NCBI GenBank assembly: GCA_016210125.1
Contig: JACQUS010000472.1
Coordinates: 1 to 6,780, forward strand
Reading direction: 5' to 3'
Origin: Chloroflexota bacterium
GTDB taxonomy: Bacteria; Chloroflexota; UBA6077; FW602-bin22; JACQUS01
DNA: 6,780 bases
The number at the start of each line of letters is the position of its first letter. Position 1 is the stretch's first letter. The notes below the pieces were generated by a model. The model saw only the letters and a program-made list of their open reading frames with translations, had not been told where the DNA came from and did no database searches. Shown here piece after piece: positions 1 to 5,856 of the stretch. Both the position numbers and the translations under genes were made by a program.

Positions 1-18
1 CTTCTGAAGGAGGGCACC

Positions 19-576
19 ATGCGCGTGCTCGACCCGGTGGCGGAGATGCGGCAGGCCGGCGATCGCCTGGCGCCGCGCCCCGCGACGCTCGATGGCAAGG
101 TCGTGGCCTACGTCGACGGCTGGGGCCACCGCTGCGACGACGGTCGCTTCGAGATGTACCCACTCATGGCTGAGCTGAAGCAGCTCATCGAAGAGCGCTT
201 CCAGGTCGGCAGCGTCTGGTACAAGAAGCCGAACATCGCCAAGCCCGTTCCTCAGGAGCTGCTGGCGCGCGTCGTCCAAGAGGCCGACGTCATTGTCAAC
301 GGCGAGTGCATTTGAGGCTCCTGCACGTCGAGCACCGTGCGTGACGCGGTGGAGTTCGAGCGGCGCGGGAAGCCGACCATCACCCTGGCCCACGAGATGT
401 TCGCCTTCGCCGCGCGCGCCCAGGCCAAGGCCCTGGGCATGCCGTCGCTGCCCCTGCTCGTCGAGCCGGCGCCGCCGGCCGGCAACCTGCCGCGCGACGT
501 GCGCGCCGTCGCCGAGGCGCACCTCGACGACGTGCTGCGCGCGCTGATCCTGCCCGCGCCGGTGCCGGCGCCGTAG
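19..576 (+). CDS. UGSC-family selenoprotein (in-frame TGA read as selenocysteine)
   Basis: Read through the TGA at 313-315, this is one 185-residue protein ending at TAG 574-576. The key stretch is residues 97-104, C-I-U-G-S-C-T-S, with selenocysteine at position 99 and Cys at 102: a U-x-x-C redox motif with another Cys at 97. The U-G-S-C-T-S signature, the N-terminal LDP motif (residues 4-6) and the following VRDAVEFERRG-PT stretch (107-120) match the UGSC (seleno)protein family, first noticed in metagenomic selenoproteome surveys. Many relatives carry Cys instead of Sec. The biochemical role is unknown; a thiol/selenol redox function is inferred from the motif. There is no signal peptide or membrane segment, so it is probably cytoplasmic. 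The start is supported by AAGGAGG at 7-13, five bases before ATG. The frame is open to the window edge, so a longer N-terminus is possible. A conventional caller would report 19-315 and 337-576 separately. The alternative, a nonsense mutation of a Cys codon, is less likely given the motif position and the hairpin at 328-359. Confidence 0.88.
313..315 (+). other. Selenocysteine codon (UGA, Sec99)
   Basis: This in-frame TGA falls exactly at the U of the U-G-S-C motif. The reading frame continues for 86 further sense codons with family-like sequence and ends at a TAG. Neighbouring genes at 816-1904 and 4367-5812 terminate with TGA, so TGA is a true stop in this organism and recoding here must be local. 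Insertion would need SelA, SelB, SelD and tRNA-Sec encoded elsewhere in the genome; none is in the window. Confidence 0.87.
328..359 (+). promoter_or_regulatory. Candidate bacterial SECIS stem-loop
   Basis: Directly downstream of the UGA codon, inside the coding sequence, 333-339 pairs with 345-351 (seven pairs including one U-G) around a five-base loop CGUGA at 340-344. A lower helix of 328-332 with 355-359 extends it, leaving a three-base bulge on the 3' side (352-354). The loop begins 24 bases after the UGA and has a G at its second position. Both features fit published bacterial SECIS criteria (roughly 16-37 bases to the apical loop, and a G in the first two loop bases). A competing hairpin, 322-327 with 336-341, is also possible. 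Pairing was worked out by eye; no energy was calculated. Confidence 0.7.
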
Positions 577-815
577 TGCCAGCCCCATCGCCCACGCGGC
601 GACGCTAACGGCGCGGCGTTCGCGACGGCGGCTATCCGCCGAGGAGCCGGAAGCGCGAGGAAGCGCTTACCGTTGAGTTTGCCCCGCGGTGTGGCGCGAC
701 CATCGGGGATGAGCAAGGGGAATCCAAAGGGGGCGAAGCCCCCTTTGGGAATCTTTCTTGGGGCGGGGCAGCCCGCCAGGGCTAACTTCAACGCAGTCAA
801 GGAAAGGGCACGACG
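577..815. other. Intergenic region with clustered short inverted repeats
   Basis: No convincing gene lies between the selenoprotein stop and the next start. The region holds several perfect short palindromes: 626-641 (6-bp stem, CTAT loop), 651-668 (AAGCGC...GCGCTT, six-base loop), the large 724-748 hairpin and 762-777 (GGCGGG...CCCGCC, four-base loop). The smaller ones could arise by chance in GC-rich DNA. No good promoter was found for the gene at 816, so it may be reached by read-through from upstream or use a signal I cannot recognise. Confidence 0.6.
724..748. terminator. Perfect 11-bp hairpin with GAA loop; terminator or dispersed repeat
   Basis: CCAAAGGGGGC (724-734) and its exact complement (738-748) flank a GAA triloop. 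The centre, GCGAAGC, is a sequence known to form an exceptionally stable mini-hairpin in DNA. On the plus strand it is followed by GAATCTTTCTT, a loose T-rich tract, so intrinsic termination after the selenoprotein gene is plausible though not canonical. It lies about 150 bases past the stop, further than usual. A REP-like dispersed intergenic repeat is the main alternative. Confidence 0.55.
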
Positions 816-1904
816 ATGGCCAAGCTGCGCTCGCGCGCCTACGACGTCGCCGACGCCTGGGAGTGGCTGGAGCTGGCCTACGAGCGGCGCTGGACCGACG
901 GCCTGCCCGTCGCCCCACCGACCGAGGAGCGCGTGCGAGCCGTGCTCGACTATCTCGGGCGCGACCCGGGCGAGGTGGTCGGCGTCATCCCGCCGCGTGA
1001 AGGCGTCGCCACGATCGAGAAGGTGGCCATCAATTGCGTGATGGCCGGCTGCAAGCCTGAGTACGTACCGGTCGTGCTTGCGGCGGTCGAGGCCATGCTG
1101 GCGACGCCGTTCAACCTCAACGGCGTGCAGACGACGACGAATCCCTGCGCGCCGCTGGCCATCGTCACCGGCCCGGCGGTCGCGCGCCTGGGCTTCAACG
1201 TCAACGAGGGCGTGTTCGGCGGCGGCGCGCGGGCCAACGCCGCCGTCGGCCGCGCCGTGCGGCTCATCCTCTGGAACATCGGCGGGGCCTACCCCGGCGA
1301 CCCGGACATGGCCACGCTTGGACACCCGGGCAAGTACGCCTTCTGCATCGCTGAGAATCACGCCCTCTCCCCCTGGGAGCCGCTGCACGTCGAGCGCGGG
1401 CTGCCGGCCGACGCCGACGCCGTGACCGTCTTCGCCTGCGACTCGCCGCACACCATCTACGTGCCCGGTGACGCGCGCCGCATCCTACGCGTGCTCGCGC
1501 ACACGCTGCCGACGCCGGGCGTCAACATGTTTCACTGCGCCGGGCAGTACCTCCTGGCGTTCAGCGTCAAGCCGGCGCAGGCGCTGGCGCGCGCCGGCTG
1601 GTCGAAGCGCGAGGTCAAGCGCTACATCTTCGAGTACGCGCGCTATCGCTGGGGCGACCTGAAGCGCTGGGGCGTCCTGGACCCCGAGGAGCACGCGACG
1701 ACGTACTGGGGCGGCGTCGAGGACGCACCCTGGGCCGCGGCGCTCGACGACGAGCAGCTCCTGCCGATGGTCCAGAGCCCCGACGACATCCACGTCGTCT
1801 GCGCCGGCGGGACCGGCCAGTGGTGGGTGGGCTTCTGCCCCGGCTGGGGCAACTACGGCGGCTACGCAGTGACCAAGCCCGTCCGCTGGCCGGGCGGAAG
1901 CTGA
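816..1904 (+). CDS. Conserved protein of unknown function, UGSC-associated family
   Basis: A 362-residue soluble-looking protein with no signal peptide or membrane helices. The N-terminal WTDGLPVAPPTEERV (residues 26-40), the VIPPREGVATIEKVAINCVMAG stretch around 58-78, the TLGHPGKYAFCIAEN region (167-181) and the C-terminal VVCAGGTG-x-W segment (327-336) are the blocks I recognise from a widespread, functionally uncharacterised family. From memory that family occurs next to, or fused with, UGSC-type domains; this association is recalled, not tested. It has eight Cys (74, 79, 111, 177, 208, 241, 329, 341), with C74 and C79 in a C-x4-C arrangement that might be redox-active or metal-binding. 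The ATG at 816 is preceded by AAAGGG at 803-808, seven bases upstream. Its position downstream of the UGSC selenoprotein suggests a shared pathway. No function is assigned. Confidence 0.8.
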   Translation: MAKLRSRAYDVADAWEWLELAYERRWTDGLPVAPPTEERVRAVLDYLGRDPGEVVGVIPPREGVATIEKVAINCVMAGCKPEYVPVVLAAVEAMLATPFNLNGVQTTTNPCAPLAIVTGPAVARLGFNVNEGVFGGGARANAAVGRAVRLILWNIGGAYPGDPDMATLGHPGKYAFCIAENHALSPWEPLHVERGLPADADAVTVFACDSPHTIYVPGDARRILRVLAHTLPTPGVNMFHCAGQYLLAFSVKPAQALARAGWSKREVKRYIFEYARYRWGDLKRWGVLDPEEHATTYWGGVEDAPWAAALDDEQLLPMVQSPDDIHVVCAGGTGQWWVGFCPGWGNYGGYAVTKPVRWPGGS

Positions 1905-1928
1905 GGCGCGGTAGCCGACCCCCGCGCC
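1905..1928 (+). terminator. GC-rich hairpin directly after the stop of the 816-1904 gene
   Basis: GGCGCGG (1905-1911) begins at the base after the TGA stop and is exactly complementary to CCGCGCC (1922-1928), with a ten-base loop. There is no T-tract after it, so it is not a standard intrinsic terminator. It also covers the place where a -35 box of the following promoter would lie. Confidence 0.35.
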
Positions 1929-1934
1929 GACCCG

Positions 1935-1943
1935 TGCTATACT
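1935..1943 (+). promoter_or_regulatory. Extended -10 promoter (TGCTATACT)
   Basis: TGC followed by TATACT matches the extended -10 form (TGn plus 5 of 6 hexamer bases) and stands out in the surrounding GC-rich DNA. No good -35 box is seen about 17 bases upstream, which is common for extended -10 promoters. Transcription would start near 1950, giving a leader of about 55 bases before the gene at 2006 and probably covering 2006-4306. Confidence 0.55.
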
Positions 1944-2005
1944 CGCCCGGTTCTTGGCGTCGGCCGGAAGGCGCGGTCATGGCGCCTCACAGGGAGGGAT
2001 GCTCG

Positions 2006-2326
2006 ATGGCGCTGCGCGGCTTCATCCTCTTGTTTTACGACGCGCCGGACGACCCGGAGTTCCAGGCCTGGCTGCACGGGCCGCACTTCGACGAGGTCAT
2101 CGCGAAGATGCCCGGCGTCGGGCGCATCACGCGGCTGGAGATCCTGAGTCCCGAGCCGGGCGAGCGGCGCTATCTCGCCCTGTTGCACAGCGACGACATC
2201 GAGGCCACGGTCGCCTTCCGCAAGGGGCCGGGTGGCGCCGAGCTGCGCGAGGATGCCATCGTCCACGGCGTGCGCAACCGCCACGACTTCGCGGCGCGTG
2301 TGATCTACGACACTGGACAGGGCTAA
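2006..2326 (+). CDS. Small EthD-like dimeric alpha/beta-barrel protein
   Basis: A 106-residue protein. Its pattern of beta strand (LRGFILLFY), a DDPEFQAWLHGPHFDEVIAKMPGV-like helix, strand (RITRLEIL) and repeat (RRYLALLHSDDIEATVAF) suits the ferredoxin-like dimeric alpha/beta barrels of the EthD type, which are usually about 100 residues. Such proteins are often small accessory or degradative enzymes; the actual reaction is unknown. The ATG at 2006 was chosen because AGGGAGGG (1991-1998) sits seven bases upstream. The frame is open further upstream, with another ATG at 1979, but that start has no comparable ribosome site and would add unlike sequence. The stop is three bases before the next gene's GTG, so the two are almost certainly co-transcribed and the proteins may work on the same substrate. 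Confidence 0.75.
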   Translation: MALRGFILLFYDAPDDPEFQAWLHGPHFDEVIAKMPGVGRITRLEILSPEPGERRYLALLHSDDIEATVAFRKGPGGAELREDAIVHGVRNRHDFAARVIYDTGQG

Positions 2327-2329
2327 GCC

Positions 2330-4306
2330 GTGGCGCAGTTCAGTCACCTCTTCCAGCCCATCGCCATCGGCACGGTCACCGTATCGAACCGCATCCTCAG
2401 CTCGGCGCACGGCACGCAGCTTGTCGACGACGGCCTGCCGAACGAGCGGCTTATCGCCTACCACCTGGAGCGCGCGCGCGGCGGCGTCGGGCTGATCGTC
2501 CTCGAAGCCTCGCGCGTCCACCCGTCGACGGTGCAGAGCGCGCGCCAGCTAGCGGCCTTCGATCCGCGGGTCATCCCGGCCTATCGCCGCCTGGTCGACG
2601 CGCTGCACGCGCACGGCGTGGTCGTCTTCGCGCAGATCGTCCACCAGGGCCGGCAGATCAGCGGCCTGGCGGCACGGCAGCCGCTCTGGGCGCCCTCGCC
2701 GATTCCCTGCCCGGTCTTCCCGGCCCACCGCGCGGTGCCGCACGCGATGGACCACGACCAGATCCGCGAGGTCGTGCAGGCGCACGCGGTGACGGCAGCG
2801 AACTTGAAGGACGCCGGCGTCGACGGCGTGGAGCTCCACGGCGCGCACGGCTACCTGATCCAGCAGTTCATGTCGCCCTTCAGCAACCAGCGCAGCGACG
2901 CGTACGGCGGCAGCCTGGAGAACCGCCTGCGCTTCGCCTACGAGGTTATCGACGCGACGCGGGCAGCGGTGGGGCCGGACTACCCGCTGGGCATGCGCGT
3001 CTCGGGCGACGAGTTCGTGCCCGGCGGCCTCGACCTCCAGCAGATGGAGGTCATCGCCCCGCGCCTCGTGGCCCGCGGGCTCGACTTCCTGGCCGTCAGC
3101 GTGTCGACCTACGCCGGCTCCAGCTACGCGACGATGATCCCCGACATGCACTTCCCGCACGGGCCGTTCGTGTACGTCGCCTCGGCGCTGCGCGCGGCGC
3201 TGCACGCGGCCGGGCTGCGCGTGCCGGTGATGGCCGCCGGGCGGATCGTCGATCCGGCACAGGCTGAGCAGGTCCTGGCCGAGGGCCACGCCGACATGGT
3301 GACCATGACGCGCGCGCTGATCGCCGACCCCGAGCTGCCGCGGAAGGCGCGTGAGGGGCGCGTCGAGGACATCCGCGCGTGCATCGGCTGCAACCAGGGC
3401 TGCGTCGGCATGGTGCACATGCGTCAGCCGATCACCTGCCTGGTCAATCCGACCGCCGGCGTCGAGCAGGAGTGGGGTCTCCAGACGCTCCAGCCGGCCG
3501 CACGCCGCAAGCGCGTGCTGGTCGTCGGCGGCGGGCCGGCCGGACTGGAAGCCGCGCGGGTCGCCACGCTGCGCGGGCACCGCGTGGCGCTCTGGGAGCA
3601 GGGCTGGGAGCTCGGCGGGCAGCTCGCCATCGCGGTGCGCGCGCGCAACCGCGTCGAGCTCGGCAAGCTCGCCGGCTGGCTGGAGTGGCAGGTGCGGCAG
3701 CTCGGCGTCGAGGTGCGCCTGGGGACCGAGGCGACGGTCGAGTCGGTGCTGGTGGCCGAGCCGGACGCGGTGGTGCTGGCGACGGGCGCGGTCCCCTTGC
3801 TGCCGCAGATTCCGGGCTGCGATGGCTTGCCGCTGCTCGACGTGACCGATGCGCTATGCAACCTGCGCCAGGTCGGTCGGCGCGTGGTGGTGCTCGACGA
3901 CGACCGGCACTACAAGGCCGCCGGCATCGCCGAGCACCTCGCCGACCTGGGGCACGAGGTGGCCATCGTGACCGTCCGCGCCGAGACCGGCGCCGACGTG
4001 CCGACGGTCAGCTTCCACGGGCTGCGCCACCGCCTGGGAAAGAAAGGTGTGCGCACGCTCTCCTACCACGACGTGGCGCGCGTCGAGGGGCGCGCGGTCG
4101 TCGCCGTGGACGACTTCTCCGGTCGCGAGACGGTGCTGCCCGACGTGGACACGTTGATCTACGCCGGACTGAGCCGCGCCGCCGACGAGCTCGCGCGCGC
4201 GCTGCGCGGCCGGGTGGCGGAGCTGCACGTCGCCGGGGACTGCGCGGCGCCGCGGCGGGCCTTGGAAGCGATGCGCGAGGGCCACGCCGCCGGGCGCGCG
4301 GTGTAG
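2330..4306 (+). CDS. Fe-S flavoenzyme, Old Yellow Enzyme / trimethylamine dehydrogenase-like oxidoreductase
   Basis: A 658-residue multidomain enzyme of the NADH:flavin oxidoreductase family that includes 2,4-dienoyl-CoA reductase and trimethylamine dehydrogenase. Residues 1 to about 345 form the FMN-binding TIM barrel (LFQPIAIGTVTVSNRI at 7-22; H-G-A-H at 170-173, catalytic-site histidines of this fold; YGGSLENRLRF at 192-202). Cys 351, 354, 358 and 370 form the C-x2-C-x3-C-x11-C 4Fe-4S signature. Residues 394-433 begin an FAD/ADP-binding Rossmann domain with GGGPAG at 400-405 and GGQL at 429-432. VAGDCAAPR at 634-642 is the usual closing flavin motif. The second nucleotide-binding unit starts with VVVLDDDRHYKAAG (519-532) instead of a glycine-rich loop, as I recall for trimethylamine dehydrogenase and amine-demethylating relatives. 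The substrate is unknown. The start is GTG, with AGGG at 2319-2322 inside the end of the previous gene, which suggests translational coupling. Confidence 0.9.
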   Translation: MAQFSHLFQPIAIGTVTVSNRILSSAHGTQLVDDGLPNERLIAYHLERARGGVGLIVLEASRVHPSTVQSARQLAAFDPRVIPAYRRLVDALHAHGVVVFAQIVHQGRQISGLAARQPLWAPSPIPCPVFPAHRAVPHAMDHDQIREVVQAHAVTAANLKDAGVDGVELHGAHGYLIQQFMSPFSNQRSDAYGGSLENRLRFAYEVIDATRAAVGPDYPLGMRVSGDEFVPGGLDLQQMEVIAPRLVARGLDFLAVSVSTYAGSSYATMIPDMHFPHGPFVYVASALRAALHAAGLRVPVMAAGRIVDPAQAEQVLAEGHADMVTMTRALIADPELPRKAREGRVEDIRACIGCNQGCVGMVHMRQPITCLVNPTAGVEQEWGLQTLQPAARRKRVLVVGGGPAGLEAARVATLRGHRVALWEQGWELGGQLAIAVRARNRVELGKLAGWLEWQVRQLGVEVRLGTEATVESVLVAEPDAVVLATGAVPLLPQIPGCDGLPLLDVTDALCNLRQVGRRVVVLDDDRHYKAAGIAEHLADLGHEVAIVTVRAETGADVPTVSFHGLRHRLGKKGVRTLSYHDVARVEGRAVVAVDDFSGRETVLPDVDTLIYAGLSRAADELARALRGRVAELHVAGDCAAPRRALEAMREGHAAGRAV

Positions 4307-4315
4307 AGAGAGGCC

Positions 4316-4343
4316 TTGACTTTGCCGCTCGACGCGGTATCTT
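4316..4343 (+). promoter_or_regulatory. Sigma-70-like promoter (TTGACT - 16 bp - TATCTT)
   Basis: TTGACT (4316-4321) and TATCTT (4338-4343) are separated by 16 bases, giving 5 of 6 and 4 of 6 consensus matches in GC-rich DNA. The spacer contains a small inverted repeat, CCGC-TCGAC-GCGG (4325-4337), that could be an operator half-site pair or chance. Transcription would begin near 4350, just ahead of the ribosome site for the gene at 4367, so the leader would be very short. Confidence 0.6.
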
Positions 4344-4352
4344 GGCCGCAGC

Positions 4353-4372
4353 AGGGGATATATTATATGTCC
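4353..4372 (+). promoter_or_regulatory. Start-codon hairpin over the ribosome site of the MmgE/PrpD gene
   Basis: AGGGGA at 4353-4358 is the ribosome-binding site for ATG 4367. In RNA, 4356-4362 (GGAUAUA) pairs with 4366-4372 (UAUGUCC) in seven pairs including one U-G, around a UUA loop. This buries the end of the ribosome site and the start codon. The core ATATATTATAT is an island of pure A/T in very GC-rich surroundings. It may regulate translation, or simply keep the start site open because A-U pairs are weak. Confidence 0.4.
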
Positions 4373-5812
4373 ACGCAGGCCGCCGGGAGCCCGACGCTCG
4401 CCCTAGCCGGCTTCGCCGCGCGGCTGCGCTTCGCCGACCTGCCGGCGGCTGTGGTGCGCCAGGCCCAGCGGCTCGTGCTCGACGCGCTCGGCTGCGGCCT
4501 CTACGGCAGCAGCCTCGAGCCGAGCGAGCATCTGCGGGCGATGCTCCTGGCCGAGGGCGGGCCGGGCGGCATCACGCTCTGGGGTCGGCCGGAGCGCCTG
4601 CCGCTGCTGGACGCCGTGCTGGCCAACGGCACGGCGGTGACGGCCGCCCGCGTCGACGACACGCACCGCGAGGCCATGATCCACGGCGGTGCGGTGCTCG
4701 TGCCGACCTGCCTGGCCCTGGCCGAGCGGCGCGGGCCGGTCGACGGCCGTGCGCTGCTGACGGCGATCGTCGCCGGCTGCGAGGTCGGCACGCGGGTCGG
4801 CCTCGCCGCCGGGATCGGCATGATGCGCCGTGGCTTCGAGCCGGCGGCCTACAGCGGCACCTTCTGCGCCGCGGCCGCTGCCGGCCGCCTGCTTGGGCTC
4901 GATGCCGATAGCATACGCGACGCCCTGGGCGTCGCCGGCAGCCTCGGCGCCGGGCTCATGGGCGCGCAGCGCGGCGCGATGGTCTTGCCGCTGCACTCGG
5001 GCCGCGCGGCCCAAAGCGGACTGTTCGGCGCGCTGCTGGCCGAGCGCGGTTTCACGGGCATCCGCGACGTCCTGGAGGCGCCGTACGGCGGCTTCGTCGC
5101 GGCGCTGACCGACGAGCCGCGCTGGGAGCAGCTCACGCTCGGCCTTGGCGAGGTCTGGCAGATCGAGGGCCTGAGCTTCAAGGCGTATCCCTGCGGCGCG
5201 AGCACGCACACGGCCATCGACTGCGCGCTGCGGCTGCGGTCGGCGCTGCCGGCGCTCCGTCCAGCGGACATCGAGGGCGTCGTCGTGGCGACGACGACGA
5301 TCACCAAGGAGCACGGCGGCTGGGCGTTCGACCCGGCCGAGGGGCCGGGCGCAGCGCGCATGAGCATCGCCTGGTGCACCGCGCTGGCCCTGGCCAGAGG
5401 CCGCGTGGGACTTGAGGACTTCGACGGCGTGGCGCTGGGCGACCCGGACCTCCAGGCGCTGGCACGGCGCGTGCACGTGGTCGTCGAACCGGCGCTCGAC
5501 GCCGCCGGCCGTGCGCAGCGCCACGCCGTGCGCATGACGCTGCGCACGGCCGGCGGGGAGAGCCACGGCGCGGCGGCGGCCTACGGCAAGGGTAGCCCGG
5601 AGGCTCGGCTCGGCGACGCTGAGCTGGTGGAGAAGTTCGCCGACCTGGCCGGCCGCGTGCTCGGTGCCGAGCGTGCCACCGCGGTCGCCGAGGCCGTGTG
5701 GGACCTGCCGAGGTGCACCGACGTGGGCCGCTTGGCGCACTCGCTGGCCGCAGGGGCATCAGCGACGCGCAGGATGGCCCCGGCAGCTCGTGCGGGATCG
5801 TCGGCGCGCTGA
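4367..5812 (+). CDS. MmgE/PrpD-family protein (2-methylcitrate dehydratase-like)
   Basis: A 481-residue protein, within the usual length of the MmgE/PrpD family, whose characterised members include 2-methylcitrate dehydratase and cis-aconitate decarboxylase. Recognisable blocks are VLDALGCGLYGS (38-49), NGTAVTAARVDDTH with D97, D98 and H100 (87-100), H106, the LHSGRAAQSG segment (209-218), FKAYPCGASTHTAID with H281 (271-285), and GSPEARLGDAELVEKF near the C-terminus (409-424). The conserved Asp/His positions suggest an active enzyme. Substrate specificity varies widely in this family, so it should not be called PrpD on this evidence; no methylcitrate synthase or isocitrate lyase gene is nearby. 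The frame is open to an upstream ATG at 4316, but that lies within the -35 box. The 4367 start has AGGGGA upstream and a family-like N-terminus. The last 20 or so residues are Ala/Arg-rich and not family-like. Confidence 0.88.
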   Translation: MSTQAAGSPTLALAGFAARLRFADLPAAVVRQAQRLVLDALGCGLYGSSLEPSEHLRAMLLAEGGPGGITLWGRPERLPLLDAVLANGTAVTAARVDDTHREAMIHGGAVLVPTCLALAERRGPVDGRALLTAIVAGCEVGTRVGLAAGIGMMRRGFEPAAYSGTFCAAAAAGRLLGLDADSIRDALGVAGSLGAGLMGAQRGAMVLPLHSGRAAQSGLFGALLAERGFTGIRDVLEAPYGGFVAALTDEPRWEQLTLGLGEVWQIEGLSFKAYPCGASTHTAIDCALRLRSALPALRPADIEGVVVATTTITKEHGGWAFDPAEGPGAARMSIAWCTALALARGRVGLEDFDGVALGDPDLQALARRVHVVVEPALDAAGRAQRHAVRMTLRTAGGESHGAAAAYGKGSPEARLGDAELVEKFADLAGRVLGAERATAVAEAVWDLPRCTDVGRLAHSLAAGASATRRMAPAARAGSSAR

Positions 5813-5822
5813 GCCGGTCGCC

Positions 5823-5831
5823 TGGTATGAT
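5823..5831 (+). promoter_or_regulatory. Extended -10 promoter (TGGTATGAT)
   Basis: TGG plus TATGAT is an extended -10 element with 5 of 6 hexamer matches, in the 44-base gap before the lipoprotein gene. No clear -35 box is visible. Transcription would begin around 5838, leaving a leader of about 20 bases that carries the AAGGAGG ribosome site at 5844-5850. Confidence 0.55.
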
Positions 5832-5856
5832 CGCAACTCACGCAAGGAGGATAGAC

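Noticed and set aside
313..315. TGA as a pseudogene nonsense mutation or a reassigned code
   Set aside because: The TGA sits precisely at the family's U/C active-site position with a SECIS-like hairpin after it, and two neighbouring genes end in TGA, which argues against wholesale reassignment. A mutation cannot be fully excluded from one sequence.
758..788. Possible promoter TTGGGG - 19 bp - TAACTT ahead of the gene at 816
   Set aside because: Both hexamers match poorly and the spacing is long. It is no better than expected by chance.
252..1451. A 399-codon open frame on the minus strand
   Set aside because: It lies antisense to the selenoprotein and the 816-1904 gene, is Arg/Ala-rich, has no recognisable motif, and is the type of long shadow frame expected in GC-rich coding DNA.
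3379..4911. A 510-codon plus-strand frame spanning the flavoenzyme end and the MmgE/PrpD start
   Set aside because: It is an out-of-frame Arg/Ala-rich translation crossing two real genes and the promoter between them.
4403..5740. A 445-codon open frame on the minus strand
   Set aside because: It is wholly antisense to the MmgE/PrpD gene, which has clear family motifs. The minus-strand translation is Arg/Ala/Gly-rich with no domain.
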